Shown: positions 17,446 through 26,098, numbered from the stretch's first letter. The stretch is 41,289 bases of DNA from Micavibrio sp. UBA1672 (GCA_002320665.1 DCKO01000092.1:1-41289), one strand, 5' to 3'. Notes: generated by a model not told the origin, from the sequence alone. Numbers and translations: made by a program.

Positions 17446-18879
17446 ATGAAAAAAAAATCACGTCACTCTAACGGCTTCAAAAGATTGTTTGGTAATTTTT
17501 TTAGAAAAGACAAAACATCTGAATCCAAACCAAAGTCAGAAAAAAAAGAAACAGTCCTATCAAAAGAAAAACAAAGAGAACTTGAAAAATATTGTGAGAA
17601 ACTTTTTACAAAAAAAGATTTAATTGCCGCTGGAAAGTTACAATTTTTAGGTTTGAATTTAATTCAAAAAAAATTGGGAAAATCATGGGATGGACTTAAG
17701 CCCATCGTGTTTCAAACTGCCGAGGAGGCGATAAAAAAATATTTACTACCCCATGATATCTTTATCCGCTACAAAGAAGATACTTACGTTATAATATTCG
17801 AAAAATCTGATCCAAACGAAGCACTAGTCAAAGCAAGGCTCATCGTCGAAGAAATCAAAAAGCAACTATTCGACCATGAAGAAAAAGCACTAAGAGATAT
17901 AGAAATAGAAGAAACTGTTTCAGTCATCAAAACGGAAAACATCAAAACAACAAAAAATATCGTTGAATCTATAAAATTTGAAACGCGTCCAAGTAAAACA
18001 CTAATTAATAAGGACGATAAAAAGAAAGTCGTCCCCCCCCCAACAATCGAAATTGATCCATTTGAAGATTCAAATAAAACGGATAAAAACAGTTCAGATA
18101 ATAAAAGCGATACCGGCAATAAACTCAATTATAGCTATATCCCTTTGTGGGACACCTCAAAAAACATTCTATCAACCTACGTTTGCCTTCCCTACGAAGG
18201 GAAACAAAAACCCGAAGATGCATTTGACTCTTACGAATATCTTTTTTCAGGACGAAATTTAGCGTTCACCATTGACACAGATCTTGAAGTTATAAGACAT
18301 GTCCGTAATGAACTAGCAGAAATGGCAGAAGGACAATGGAAATTTTTCATAGTGTGCCCAGTTCACTACGAAACATTGACAAAGGATAAAAGCAACGCAA
18401 AATACATCGTTGAATGTCAGAAAATACCGGATGATCAAAAAAAATATCTTATTTTTCTGGTAACAGGCTTACCCAAGAAGCTTCAGGATAGGAATGCCGA
18501 AAAATATTTTGCGCCTCTTAAAAATCATTGCATAAGCATGTTTGCACAAGTCCCATTAAACTTGTCAATCGATTTCTTTTTGTTACAAAAATGGCATTTC
18601 GATACGGTAGGTGTAAGATTGAAGCAAACCAACCGCACAGAAACCAAAACCATTGAAATGCTGAACAAGTTTAGTCACAAAGTTCAAAATACCTTGATTA
18701 AAAAGCTTTTTCTGATGGATGTAAAATCCTTAAGTATCACAACATCAGCCGTCTGTGCAGGATATCACTTGCTCTCAGGAGATATGATTCACGAGGCCGT
18801 AAGAAAGCCTGACAAAGTATTCCGCTTCGCCCATCAGGATTTATTTGCAGATCTGATCGTAGAAAAGCAGGAAGAATGA
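17446..18879 (+). CDS. degenerate GGDEF/EAL-like protein of unknown function
   Basis: A 477-residue cytoplasmic protein with a basic N-terminus. Residues about 55-145 resemble the second half of a GGDEF domain (LLPHDIFIRYKEDTYVIIFE, then NEALVKARLIVEEIKKQLF), but the active-site GGDEF is replaced by KEDTY, so cyclase activity is unlikely. A Lys/Asp/Ser-rich linker with a Pro triplet (197-199) follows. The C-terminal half (about 225-470) has a weak EAL-like pattern (SYIPLWDTSKNILSTYVC; KKLFLMDVKSLSI; AGYHLLSGDMI) without the metal-binding Glu-x-Leu motif. It is probably a non-catalytic c-di-GMP-type effector or scaffold; this is inference from fold-like patterns. It is the third gene of the kinase operon, and a run of nine C interrupts the linker. 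Confidence 0.7.
   Translation: MKKKSRHSNGFKRLFGNFFRKDKTSESKPKSEKKETVLSKEKQRELEKYCEKLFTKKDLIAAGKLQFLGLNLIQKKLGKSWDGLKPIVFQTAEEAIKKYLLPHDIFIRYKEDTYVIIFEKSDPNEALVKARLIVEEIKKQLFDHEEKALRDIEIEETVSVIKTENIKTTKNIVESIKFETRPSKTLINKDDKKKVVPPPTIEIDPFEDSNKTDKNSSDNKSDTGNKLNYSYIPLWDTSKNILSTYVCLPYEGKQKPEDAFDSYEYLFSGRNLAFTIDTDLEVIRHVRNELAEMAEGQWKFFIVCPVHYETLTKDKSNAKYIVECQKIPDDQKKYLIFLVTGLPKKLQDRNAEKYFAPLKNHCISMFAQVPLNLSIDFFLLQKWHFDTVGVRLKQTNRTETKTIEMLNKFSHKVQNTLIKKLFLMDVKSLSITTSAVCAGYHLLSGDMIHEAVRKPDKVFRFAHQDLFADLIVEKQEE
18033..18041 (+). repeat. C9 homopolymer inside a coding region
   Basis: Nine consecutive C bases encode part of Val-Pro-Pro-Pro in the linker of the degenerate GGDEF/EAL-like protein. The surrounding gene is strongly AT-rich, which makes the tract stand out. 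Slippage by one base would truncate the protein before its C-terminal domain. Confidence 0.85.
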
Positions 18880-18881
18880 GA

Positions 18882-20294
18882 CTACTTTATCACCGCAACA
18901 TCATCTTGGCTTTTTCGCCGCAGAAAATAAATCATAATCGCAAAAGCGATCCCGCACTGCACCAAAACCGGAAGACAGGTTTCTGAAAAACCGCCTTTTC
19001 CCCAAGGATAAAAAACTGATGGCCCGAACACAGAAGATAATGTGAAAGGCAAAAGATAATACGCACCAAAGAAATAAAGCATCAGAATGAAAGATTTATG
19101 CTTCTCAATCCGTCCGCCCAATATCGCGTGGAACATAAACCCGTCACGCATAGCAAACAGCATAAAAGACGTCATCAGGATAAAAACAGGATAATCATCC
19201 TCCAAAAAGGCACGCTCCGAGACTGGCAAGTCACCAATCATAACACCCAACAATCCATAGACAGGCAACAAGAGCAGCAAACACCCACCCCAGCCCGGCG
19301 TATTTTCAAAAACCCGCTTCCATTCCCCGCCCTTCAGCGCATAAAACCACCGCTTATATTTGACCGGATCACTTGCCTCCATCAACAACATCACATAGAT
19401 ACACGGCATAATGATTGTAAAGGACACAAAAAGCTTCATCATCAGGACTTTTTGATCACGCCACTCACCGCCTTCGGGGATATTCTCAAGCAAACCGGAA
19501 GAATATAAGCTCATCATGACTAGGAAAATCATAAGAACAATCGGTGAGTTCTTATATTGAAGTTCCTGACGCATCATGCGCTGAATGGCAATCATGATCC
19601 ACGAAAAGAAGAATATAAGAGATGAGATCACAAAAACATGATAATCAATCGTATAAGAATGCCATTGCGTAGTAGAATTCTGCGTCCTGAAAAGCGGATC
19701 AAGATCCGCAAAAAAGGTTAGATTTAATACCGTACACGACATGATAAAGCCGCAAATAAAGGGCACAGCCGTCCCTGATTTATTTCTCTTGAGACTTTGC
19801 ACCCCGAGCAGCAAAGCCGTCGCGTGCCCCATAATACCGGCAAAAACAAGATAGATGACAGGCTTTAGAGGCGTTGGATAAATTTCTGCAAAACGATTAT
19901 CTACAAAGCCGGCCTTGAGCACATCAAACGAAAAGACCATCACCCCCAATAAAATCAGCCCCGCATACCAGACATAAGACGTTGAGCCAAAAAGCTTGCC
20001 CAGCGTTAATTGCCACGGACCAATTGCCGACATTTTCTGGAAATCCCAAGTATTTTGACCAACATCACGACTAGAGGCCGCCGCAGCCTCATAATTGCCC
20101 CATAAAAACACAACAATGCAATACATCAGCACAGCAGGAAAAAACAGAAAATCCTCATTGCCATAAAAAATACTACTCTCATCACTGGAGAAAATAAAGA
20201 GGATCAGCCCCAGCAAAACAGGCATGATAATAAGCCTGAAAGGTGAAAAATTCAGCCATAAATATCTGTGAAATTCCGGATTGAGTATAATCAT
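18882..20294 (-). CDS. ABC-2-type transporter permease
   Basis: A 470-residue integral membrane protein with about 11-12 hydrophobic segments, for example PFRLIIMPVLLGLILFIF near the N-terminus, FLFFPAVLMYCIVVFLW, PVIYLVFAGIMGHATALLL, MKLFVSFTIIMPCIYVMLL and CGIAFAIMIYFL at the end. It has no ATPase domain. The start overlaps the stop of the ABC ATPase gene (ATGA, 20291-20294), so the two are translated together and should form one transporter. An early GNYEAAAASSRDVGQNTWDF segment lies between TM helices and could be the coupling loop. Substrate and direction are unknown. Its 3' end meets the convergent signalling gene with two bases between them, so no terminator fits there. Confidence 0.8.
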   Translation of the reverse strand: MIILNPEFHRYLWLNFSPFRLIIMPVLLGLILFIFSSDESSIFYGNEDFLFFPAVLMYCIVVFLWGNYEAAAASSRDVGQNTWDFQKMSAIGPWQLTLGKLFGSTSYVWYAGLILLGVMVFSFDVLKAGFVDNRFAEIYPTPLKPVIYLVFAGIMGHATALLLGVQSLKRNKSGTAVPFICGFIMSCTVLNLTFFADLDPLFRTQNSTTQWHSYTIDYHVFVISSLIFFFSWIMIAIQRMMRQELQYKNSPIVLMIFLVMMSLYSSGLLENIPEGGEWRDQKVLMMKLFVSFTIIMPCIYVMLLMEASDPVKYKRWFYALKGGEWKRVFENTPGWGGCLLLLLPVYGLLGVMIGDLPVSERAFLEDDYPVFILMTSFMLFAMRDGFMFHAILGGRIEKHKSFILMLYFFGAYYLLPFTLSSVFGPSVFYPWGKGGFSETCLPVLVQCGIAFAIMIYFLRRKSQDDVAVIK

Positions 20295-21226
20295 GATATC
20301 TCGATTTCCTTTTTCTCGGCCAAATCCATATAAGCCCCCTGCAAAGTCTTTTTACTGGGGTTGAATTGATAAACAGGAATTTTTTCCCCTATCAACGCTT
20401 TTAGAAAATCTCTTTGCTTGTCTTTATCACCTGCAAAAGAAACAGCAATATGATCACCCGTAACATGGCATTCACCAACCCCCTCGTAGCTTTCGATAAA
20501 TTTCAGGTGCTTTGCACTTGGCTCCTGAACACCAATAAACATCGTGACAGACTGATCTGCTTCATGCTCGGAAAGCTTGACATGGGATTTAATCACACCA
20601 TCGCGAATAACAAGCATATCCGTACAGTAATCCTCAAGCTCGGCCAGAATATGAGAAGATACAATAATCGTAATGCCCTTTTGCCTGAGCTTGATCATAA
20701 GTTCGGAAAACTTGATACGCGCCTCAGGATCCATCCCCGAAGCAGGCTCATCCAGCATGATACATTTAGGATCATGCACCAGCGCCAATCCAACCCCGAG
20801 CCTTTGGCGATAGCCGCGTGATAATGTGCCGGCCTTGGCATCAAGATAATGTGTAATATCAATATCTTCTGCCAGTTTTTCTATTTTTTCTTTTAGGTTT
20901 ACAGTTGAAACCTTCTGACACCACGCCATATAGGTCAGGCACTGCCGCACTGTCAGTTTATTATAAACACCAAAGAAATCAGACAGATACCCCATATTCT
21001 TATGAGCCTGCCTTGGCTTGTCATGAACATCAATCCCGTCAAATAAAACATGGCCTGTCATCGGTATCTCAAGCCCAGCCACACACCTGAGCAATGTTGT
21101 CTTCCCCGCACCATTTGGCCCAACCAGCGCTGTAACACTACCTTCTTGAATTTCAAAACACACATTCTTCAAAACATGTTTATTTGCATATTCGAAATTC
21201 AAATTTTTTACGTTTATCAAAGACAT
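20291..21226 (-). CDS. ABC transporter ATP-binding protein
   Basis: A 311-residue ATPase. Walker A is VGPNGAGKTT (36-44), the Q-loop lies near MGYLSDFFGVY, the signature is LSRGYRQ at 135-141 (Arg and Tyr in place of the second Gly and Gln of LSGGQ), Walker B is CIMLDEPASGMDP (Asp159-Glu160) and the H-loop is VSSHILAEL (His192). The LSRGYRQR variant and the C-terminal extension of about 90 residues are usual in the NatA/NosF/GldA-like ATPases of ABC-2 exporters. It pairs with the overlapping permease gene. GAAAG precedes the ATG at 21226. Confidence 0.92.
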   Translation of the reverse strand: MSLINVKNLNFEYANKHVLKNVCFEIQEGSVTALVGPNGAGKTTLLRCVAGLEIPMTGHVLFDGIDVHDKPRQAHKNMGYLSDFFGVYNKLTVRQCLTYMAWCQKVSTVNLKEKIEKLAEDIDITHYLDAKAGTLSRGYRQRLGVGLALVHDPKCIMLDEPASGMDPEARIKFSELMIKLRQKGITIIVSSHILAELEDYCTDMLVIRDGVIKSHVKLSEHEADQSVTMFIGVQEPSAKHLKFIESYEGVGECHVTGDHIAVSFAGDKDKQRDFLKALIGEKIPVYQFNPSKKTLQGAYMDLAEKKEIEIS

Positions 21227-21250
21227 AATAAAACTTTCACATTTTTCATT

Positions 21251-22489
21251 CTAAGCCGCAAGACTTAAACAAGCCTGCAATAAAAGATTAGCCCCTTTTT
21301 CAATATCAGGCCATTTCGTTAGCTCCTTTGGAGAATGACTTATACCACCAATACTCGGCACAAAAATCATACCTGTTTTTGTTAAATCCGTCATAAACTG
21401 CGCATCATGCCCTGCGCCACTTGGCATAAAATTACACTGATATCCAAGTTTTTTTGCCTGATCTCCAAGCAACTTTACAATTTCAGGATCACAATGTTTG
21501 GGCGATAACCACGATTTTTCCTCATATTCGAACATAAGATTATCCTGCCGTGCAATCGAAGACAAAACTTCACGGCAAGCTTGCGCCAGATTCTGCATAA
21601 TGCCCTCATCAAGATCCCGAACACAAAGGCTAAACTGAACTTCGCCCGGCACAATATGAGTAAAGCCAGGCAAAACATCGACCTTACCAATCGTAATACG
21701 GCTAATATCCGAGCCATGATCTTCTATAATACGCGGTATTTGCTGTGCAAACTTGGTTAAGCCCATAAAAGCATCACGTCTTTTATCCATCGGCGTCGTA
21801 CCGGAATGATTAGCCTCCCCTATAAGGCACACACTCCAGTCAAACACGCCTGTAATTCCCTCAACAACGCCTATCGGACAATTCATCTCTTCCAAAACAG
21901 GGCCTTGCTCAATATGGACCTCCAGATAGGCTTTCACTGTCTCTGGCGCACGGCAAGCTTTAAGTGCATCCAAAGGCTCTAAACCCAAAGCCTGCATTTC
22001 ATCCTTCAGATAAATGCCATTTGTATCCTGCACAGATGTAATCCATGCCGGATCAATCTGGCCACAAAAAGACTGTACCCCGAACATCCCGCCAAAACGC
22101 CCTTCTTCTTCGCTAAAAGAAACAACCTCAATAGGATAAGTCAGATCAATGCTATGTTCCTTGATCACACGCATGACCTCAAGACCACATAAAACCCCAA
22201 GCGCCCCATCAAACATGCCGCCATCAGGCACACTATCCGTATGCGAGCCCATAATCACGGCCGGTTTATCAGGATCGCCCAAACGGCATATTACATTCGC
22301 CGCCCCATCCATATAAGGCTCAAGGCCTAAAGCCTTAAACTGCTTCATCAACCATAAACGCCCTTCATAATCGGCTCTGGAAAAACCGATCCGGTTAACA
22401 CCTTTGGTTTCATGATCAAAACCAATTTTTGCCAGATTCTGTAAATCTGCTTGCAAACGATGAATATTGATAGAATAAGTTTGAGACAT
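21251..22489 (-). CDS. M20-family Zn-dependent amidase (allantoate / N-carbamoyl amino acid hydrolase)
   Basis: A 412-residue enzyme of the hydantoinase/carbamoylase family. The metal ligands are visible: His83 in GSHTDSVPDG, Asp94 in GGMFDGALGVL, the Glu pair in VSFSEEEGRF (127-128), His192 in EVHIEQGPVLE and the late His in IGGISHSPKE. GAGHDAQFM is another family mark. These enzymes cleave carbamoyl groups from amino acids or ureido groups in purine breakdown; the exact substrate is not clear. The gene stands between an ABC exporter and a short unknown gene, with no other purine or hydantoin gene in the window, so the context does not identify the pathway. Confidence 0.9.
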   Translation of the reverse strand: MSQTYSINIHRLQADLQNLAKIGFDHETKGVNRIGFSRADYEGRLWLMKQFKALGLEPYMDGAANVICRLGDPDKPAVIMGSHTDSVPDGGMFDGALGVLCGLEVMRVIKEHSIDLTYPIEVVSFSEEEGRFGGMFGVQSFCGQIDPAWITSVQDTNGIYLKDEMQALGLEPLDALKACRAPETVKAYLEVHIEQGPVLEEMNCPIGVVEGITGVFDWSVCLIGEANHSGTTPMDKRRDAFMGLTKFAQQIPRIIEDHGSDISRITIGKVDVLPGFTHIVPGEVQFSLCVRDLDEGIMQNLAQACREVLSSIARQDNLMFEYEEKSWLSPKHCDPEIVKLLGDQAKKLGYQCNFMPSGAGHDAQFMTDLTKTGMIFVPSIGGISHSPKELTKWPDIEKGANLLLQACLSLAA

Positions 22490-22493
22490 AATT

Positions 22494-22832
22494 TTAATTC
22501 AATTGATGAACAAGCGGCATTTCATACACGCTTTTCGTTTCTCCGTTTTCACGGCGAATAAGATACACACGCTTTGCCGACGCTATCACTTCATCCAGCT
22601 TTTTCATGACCTTCATGCCAACACCTTGTATCCGGCCCTTTTCACTAATGAAATATAGTTTTAGCAACTCGCGATCATATTGCACCCAATTCACACGCTC
22701 GGGCATAGGGCTTTGATGAAAAATATAGACCTCACCAGTATCACTAACCGCCAGATCCAGCTTCATCGCCTTCACAGCATCCTGCAAAACAGGCATTTCA
22801 TCTACAGGGGGTAAAGGCTCTTCTTCGGACAT
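22494..22832 (-). CDS. short protein of unknown function
   Basis: I do not recognise this 112-residue protein. It begins with an acidic, proline-rich stretch (MSEEEPLPPVDEMPVLQDA) and continues as a beta-rich domain: LDLAVSDTGEVYIFHQSP, WVQYDRELLKLYFISEKG, AKRVYLIRRENGETKSVYEM. The alternating pattern suggests a small sheet. It has no signal peptide or membrane segment. It lies four bases upstream of the amidase gene and 75 bases downstream of the zeta-kinase gene, so it could belong to either transcript. Confidence 0.6.
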   Translation of the reverse strand: MSEEEPLPPVDEMPVLQDAVKAMKLDLAVSDTGEVYIFHQSPMPERVNWVQYDRELLKLYFISEKGRIQGVGMKVMKKLDEVIASAKRVYLIRRENGETKSVYEMPLVHQLN

Positions 22833-22907
22833 CAGCTTGACAAAATAGTTTCAATCGCCAAAAGACTAGCAGAAAAGAGAAGCGAAATCACCAGTTTTAA
22901 GCTTGTT

Positions 22908-25568
22908 TTATGACAGATTAATGCGCTGGGCTTGCTGCTGTTCCATCGCCTGTTGCTGTTGCTGCGCAGCCAATTCCGCAGCTCTTTGCTGTTCAAGCTG
23001 CTGAGCTCTTGCTTGATCCAAGCTAACTGAATCCTCTTCATTTTGCATGAGTTGTACTTGATTATCAGGCACAATCCCCTGCACCAAACTGGCCTGCCCA
23101 TCACTGGATTGCACCGTCAATGAACTACCCGTTGGAATAATAGAAGCAACCTCCGTAGTCCTGTCGGTAACACCATCTGGTGTTGAGTTACTAGCGTGCA
23201 TAGTTTCGGGATTCACATCTTGCAACGGGCTACTATCAATATTATCACCAAATCTAAGCATCTCGGGAACACTGGGAATACTAAAATCTGGAATGATATT
23301 AAAGTTGAAATCCGGAAGTGTGGGCAGTCTAAACTCCGGTATACTGGGTAAGTTAAAATCAGGAATCAGATTATCGAACCAGCTACCGTCAGAAGGAGAG
23401 GGAAGAGGAATAATACTATCAGGCAACAAATCTTTGATACCATCATTAAGAAAACGACTAAATTCCGGCGCACTCTTGCCCAAAGACCTTGCAAGATCCT
23501 CGGGATCATTCATCTTATCTGCCAGCTTTTCGACAACAAATTGAACTTTTTCTTCATGGCTTAATTGAGAAAACTTATCTTCGCCTATCTGATCCATTAT
23601 TTCTTTAACAACAGGCGCCCCTGTCGCTATCAAATCATCTGACATCTCCTTAAATTGATTATGTAACCCTTCTATTGCGTCCTTAAGATCATTAATAAGC
23701 AAACCCGGTTGTAACTCAGCCTTAACAAGCGGATCAGTTATACCATAAGCATCTGCCCATTCATCAAAAACCTTCTGAATTGCCAACTCACCGCCAATTA
23801 AGGTCGGGTCAGCTACAGCCTGCGTAATAAACGCCCCCAGCATAGTGTCATAGGCTGGCAGTGATTCTGGTGGAATCATACCAAACTCGGCCATTTCATG
23901 ACCTTTAAGGGCTAAATTTGTTGCTTCATAGCTAACATATGCCCCCCCAAGAACCCCCAAAAGCTTCGTCGCACGACCAGCAACCTCTGCTGCTCTTTCT
24001 CCAAATTCACCAACAATCTTTAGAGCACCAGACCCCATAGACTTGAATGCCTCACTCAAACCTTTTAGGCCACCTGACTTAAGATCAGGGATATCGCCAA
24101 GAGCTTGTCCAACATCCTGCATTTTTGAGCCAAAAGCTTTTTGCGCAGCATCCAAATCATCAAATTGCTGTAATGTCGTACCTTCCGGTGTAACACTGAC
24201 AATCGCTTTGTGCTCTTCACTGAAAAAATGCAGATTTTCTCCGCTTGGATCTGCCCAAAACCCCCTTGTATCGGAATCTTCTAATATACTGGTCGCAAGC
24301 TTCCCCTCAGGGGTATCCGGAACTGTGGTTTTTGAATCAGAAACAATCTCGGCAGCTTCCGGCGCTCTTGGTTTAGAGACGTCCGTAATATTCTTTTGAT
24401 GAGCTTCACCCACCTCCTGATAAAAATTGCTCCCCCGAGAAGATTCAAGCGGCAACTTCGTTTCCACGCCATCAGGTGTATAGGAAATGGCTACCTTACC
24501 CTCAGCATCCAGCAAATTAATTGTAGCGCCCTTATCTGTGTATTCCGCCAAACTATCTGCGATATTGCCAGGCCCCCTGCCAGATGGATATAAATCATCA
24601 GGACCAGTAGCAGCTGGATTCAAATTCCTGCGTTCAACAAAATCAACAAAGGAATCAGGATCATAAACATTCAATGCCTTTGTATTAGCATCCCATTCCG
24701 CCACTAATTTAGGCGGTTCACCTTTGGGAACATCGGTACTATAGACAAGCATCTCCAAGCCTGAATGATCCATGACATCCGGCATCGACGCAGAGGCTTT
24801 TCTGGCACCATCCAAAACCACCTCTGTCGGGGTTTGACGTCCAGTTTCCAAGAACCTGCCATATGATCGATCCAAGGCTTGTTCGGGCGGCAATGTCCCA
24901 CTATATACAATTAAATGCTCGGACTGACCGGCTATTTTCATTCTGGCTTCATTGGGAGAAACCACATCCATTACAACATGCGGCGCACTACCGGCCTGCA
25001 ACTTTTCATCCAGCCGCGCCAAAATCTCCTTTGAAAGAAGAGAACTTTCCCGATGTGCCATATCTGCAAAGGCACGACCATGTTCCGCCGGATTAGCCAA
25101 AATAGCCTTATAATCATCTGGATTAATCCGGACAGAATTTTCAACCAATTCCGGTTTTTGCATTTGCAATTCATCAAATATACCTGTTTTACCAGTTGCC
25201 GGACCGCCCGTTACCATGGCCGTTATATGCTCGGAGCGCGGCACTTCGGGCAATTTTTCATATCCGGCACTATCCAGCAACTTTGAAACATCTTCTCTGG
25301 TAAACTCCCCCTTTTCCACCAGAGCTTTAAACTCATCCGATCGCTGTAATTCTGTAAATTTTTTGAAAAATTGAGCATCATAACCAGCCGCTGTTTCACC
25401 ATGATCAAATATGCGCCTCTCCGTTACAGCTTGAACAATAGTTTCATGCAACAAGGCGCGCTCAGGAACAAGTGAAACACCATCATCCAGAGTATTCAGC
25501 CTGAGTGAATCAGGCCCGTCCTGAACTTCATTTGCAATTTTCCATTTATCATCTTCCGGATTTGCCAT
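22908..25568 (-). CDS. 886-residue protein with zeta-toxin-like kinase domain
   Basis: A large multidomain protein. Residues about 112-260 match the zeta-toxin/nucleotide-kinase pattern: P-loop GGPATGKTG (121-129), RINPDDYK (147-154, with the Asp pair where zeta has its catalytic Asp), AHRESSLLSKEI (171-182), VVMDVVS (198-204) and FLETGRQTP (239-247). Zeta toxins phosphorylate UDP-activated sugars or other nucleotides. After a polar middle come two weakly hydrophobic stretches (about 540-600), helical segments, five octads of the form IPDFxLPS (735-774) and a Gln-rich tail. No signal peptide is seen. GAGGGG before the ATG fixes the start. Two small paralogous genes lie directly upstream. A toxin or effector is inferred; a housekeeping kinase is possible. 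Confidence 0.75.
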   Translation of the reverse strand: MANPEDDKWKIANEVQDGPDSLRLNTLDDGVSLVPERALLHETIVQAVTERRIFDHGETAAGYDAQFFKKFTELQRSDEFKALVEKGEFTREDVSKLLDSAGYEKLPEVPRSEHITAMVTGGPATGKTGIFDELQMQKPELVENSVRINPDDYKAILANPAEHGRAFADMAHRESSLLSKEILARLDEKLQAGSAPHVVMDVVSPNEARMKIAGQSEHLIVYSGTLPPEQALDRSYGRFLETGRQTPTEVVLDGARKASASMPDVMDHSGLEMLVYSTDVPKGEPPKLVAEWDANTKALNVYDPDSFVDFVERRNLNPAATGPDDLYPSGRGPGNIADSLAEYTDKGATINLLDAEGKVAISYTPDGVETKLPLESSRGSNFYQEVGEAHQKNITDVSKPRAPEAAEIVSDSKTTVPDTPEGKLATSILEDSDTRGFWADPSGENLHFFSEEHKAIVSVTPEGTTLQQFDDLDAAQKAFGSKMQDVGQALGDIPDLKSGGLKGLSEAFKSMGSGALKIVGEFGERAAEVAGRATKLLGVLGGAYVSYEATNLALKGHEMAEFGMIPPESLPAYDTMLGAFITQAVADPTLIGGELAIQKVFDEWADAYGITDPLVKAELQPGLLINDLKDAIEGLHNQFKEMSDDLIATGAPVVKEIMDQIGEDKFSQLSHEEKVQFVVEKLADKMNDPEDLARSLGKSAPEFSRFLNDGIKDLLPDSIIPLPSPSDGSWFDNLIPDFNLPSIPEFRLPTLPDFNFNIIPDFSIPSVPEMLRFGDNIDSSPLQDVNPETMHASNSTPDGVTDRTTEVASIIPTGSSLTVQSSDGQASLVQGIVPDNQVQLMQNEEDSVSLDQARAQQLEQQRAAELAAQQQQQAMEQQQAQRINLS
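23247..23366 (-). repeat. five tandem 24-bp units coding a Pro octad
   Basis: Inside the zeta-kinase protein, residues 735-774 consist of five consecutive eight-residue units: IPDFNLPS, IPEFRLPT, LPDFNFNI, IPDFSIPS and VPEMLRFG. The consensus is [ILV]-P-[DE]-F-x-[LI]-P-[ST]. The register is exact with no insertions; the last unit is degenerate. Confidence 0.85.
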
Positions 25569-25600
25569 TTTTGCCCCTCACAAAAAATTATAATCTTAAA

Positions 25601-25822
25601 TCACGGATGAGTGCCAGAAGGACCATCTGCATCACTTTGCTCATTACCTTCGCCTTTTTGTTTCTCATCATATTCCTCAAAAAGACCTTTTAACCATTCA
25701 TCACTACTTTTCTCGCGTGCCTCTGCTCTTCTCATAGCTTCCGCCCATTCTTCTTTCGTCGCATTTTTCAACGATTCTGAAATCCCTGTGCCTTTTCTTG
25801 GTTTCTCCGTTTCATCTGTCAT
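25601..25822 (-). CDS. small acidic helical protein B (paralogue of the next gene)
   Basis: A 73-residue protein starting MTDETEKPRKG, with a well-spaced AAGGAAA before the ATG at 25822; a Met eight codons upstream is less likely. The central segment (ATKEEWAEAMRRAEAREK, then SSDEWLKGLFEEYDEK) should be a helix pair. It ends with a polar, disordered tail rich in Gly, Glu and Asp. It is 78 percent identical (42 of 54 residues by eye) to the neighbour at 25843-26007. It ends 32 bases before the zeta-kinase gene, the place usually taken by an antitoxin or a small chaperone. No known family was recognised. Confidence 0.7.
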   Translation of the reverse strand: MTDETEKPRKGTGISESLKNATKEEWAEAMRRAEAREKSSDEWLKGLFEEYDEKQKGEGNEQSDADGPSGTHP

Positions 25823-26007
25823 AACGTATTTCCTTTCTTGTTTCATTTCCTGTCATATTCATCAATCAGACCTTTGAGCCACTCATCACTACTTTTTTCT
25901 GCCTCTTCCACTCTTCTTTGGGCTTCTGCCCAGTCCTCTTTTGTCGCATTATCCAAAGATTCCAAAATCCCTGTGCCTTTTTTTAGTTTCTCCGTTTCAT
26001 CTGTCAT
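25661..26007 (-). repeat. tandem gene duplication (two 162-bp units)
   Basis: Units 25661-25822 and 25846-26007 encode the aligned 54 residues of the two small paralogues with no gaps and 12 substitutions. They are separated by 23 bases. The duplicated segment begins at the start codon and covers the helical part. Confidence 0.85.
25843..26007 (-). CDS. small acidic helical protein A (paralogue of the previous gene)
   Basis: A 54-residue protein starting MTDETEKLKKG, with NATKEDWAEAQRRVEEAEK and SSDEWLKGLIDEYDRK. It is the first of the tandem pair and lacks the polar tail of its twin. The start was placed by alignment with the twin; an in-frame start 12 codons upstream would add MVVVENLIAGYV, which the twin does not have. 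The ribosome binding site is weak (GCGGG). It is transcribed toward the second copy and the zeta-kinase gene. Conservation at the protein level after duplication suggests that both copies are kept by selection. Confidence 0.62.
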   Translation of the reverse strand: MTDETEKLKKGTGILESLDNATKEDWAEAQRRVEEAEKSSDEWLKGLIDEYDRK

Positions 26008-26098
26008 GACATAACCCGCAATCAAATTCTCAACCACAACCATTTATATCACCGCAATGATCATTATGTCACGCAATTAAGATTTTTTCAAAATATGC

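Noticed and set aside
22832..23104. 90-codon frame over the 3' end of the zeta-kinase gene
   Set aside because: Same strand, other frame; it overlaps the Q-rich tail coding region and shows no ribosome binding site or domain.
23942..23948. Seven-C run (G7 on the coding strand) in the zeta-kinase gene as slippage site
   Set aside because: Shorter than typical variable tracts; the C9 tract at 18033 is the stronger case.
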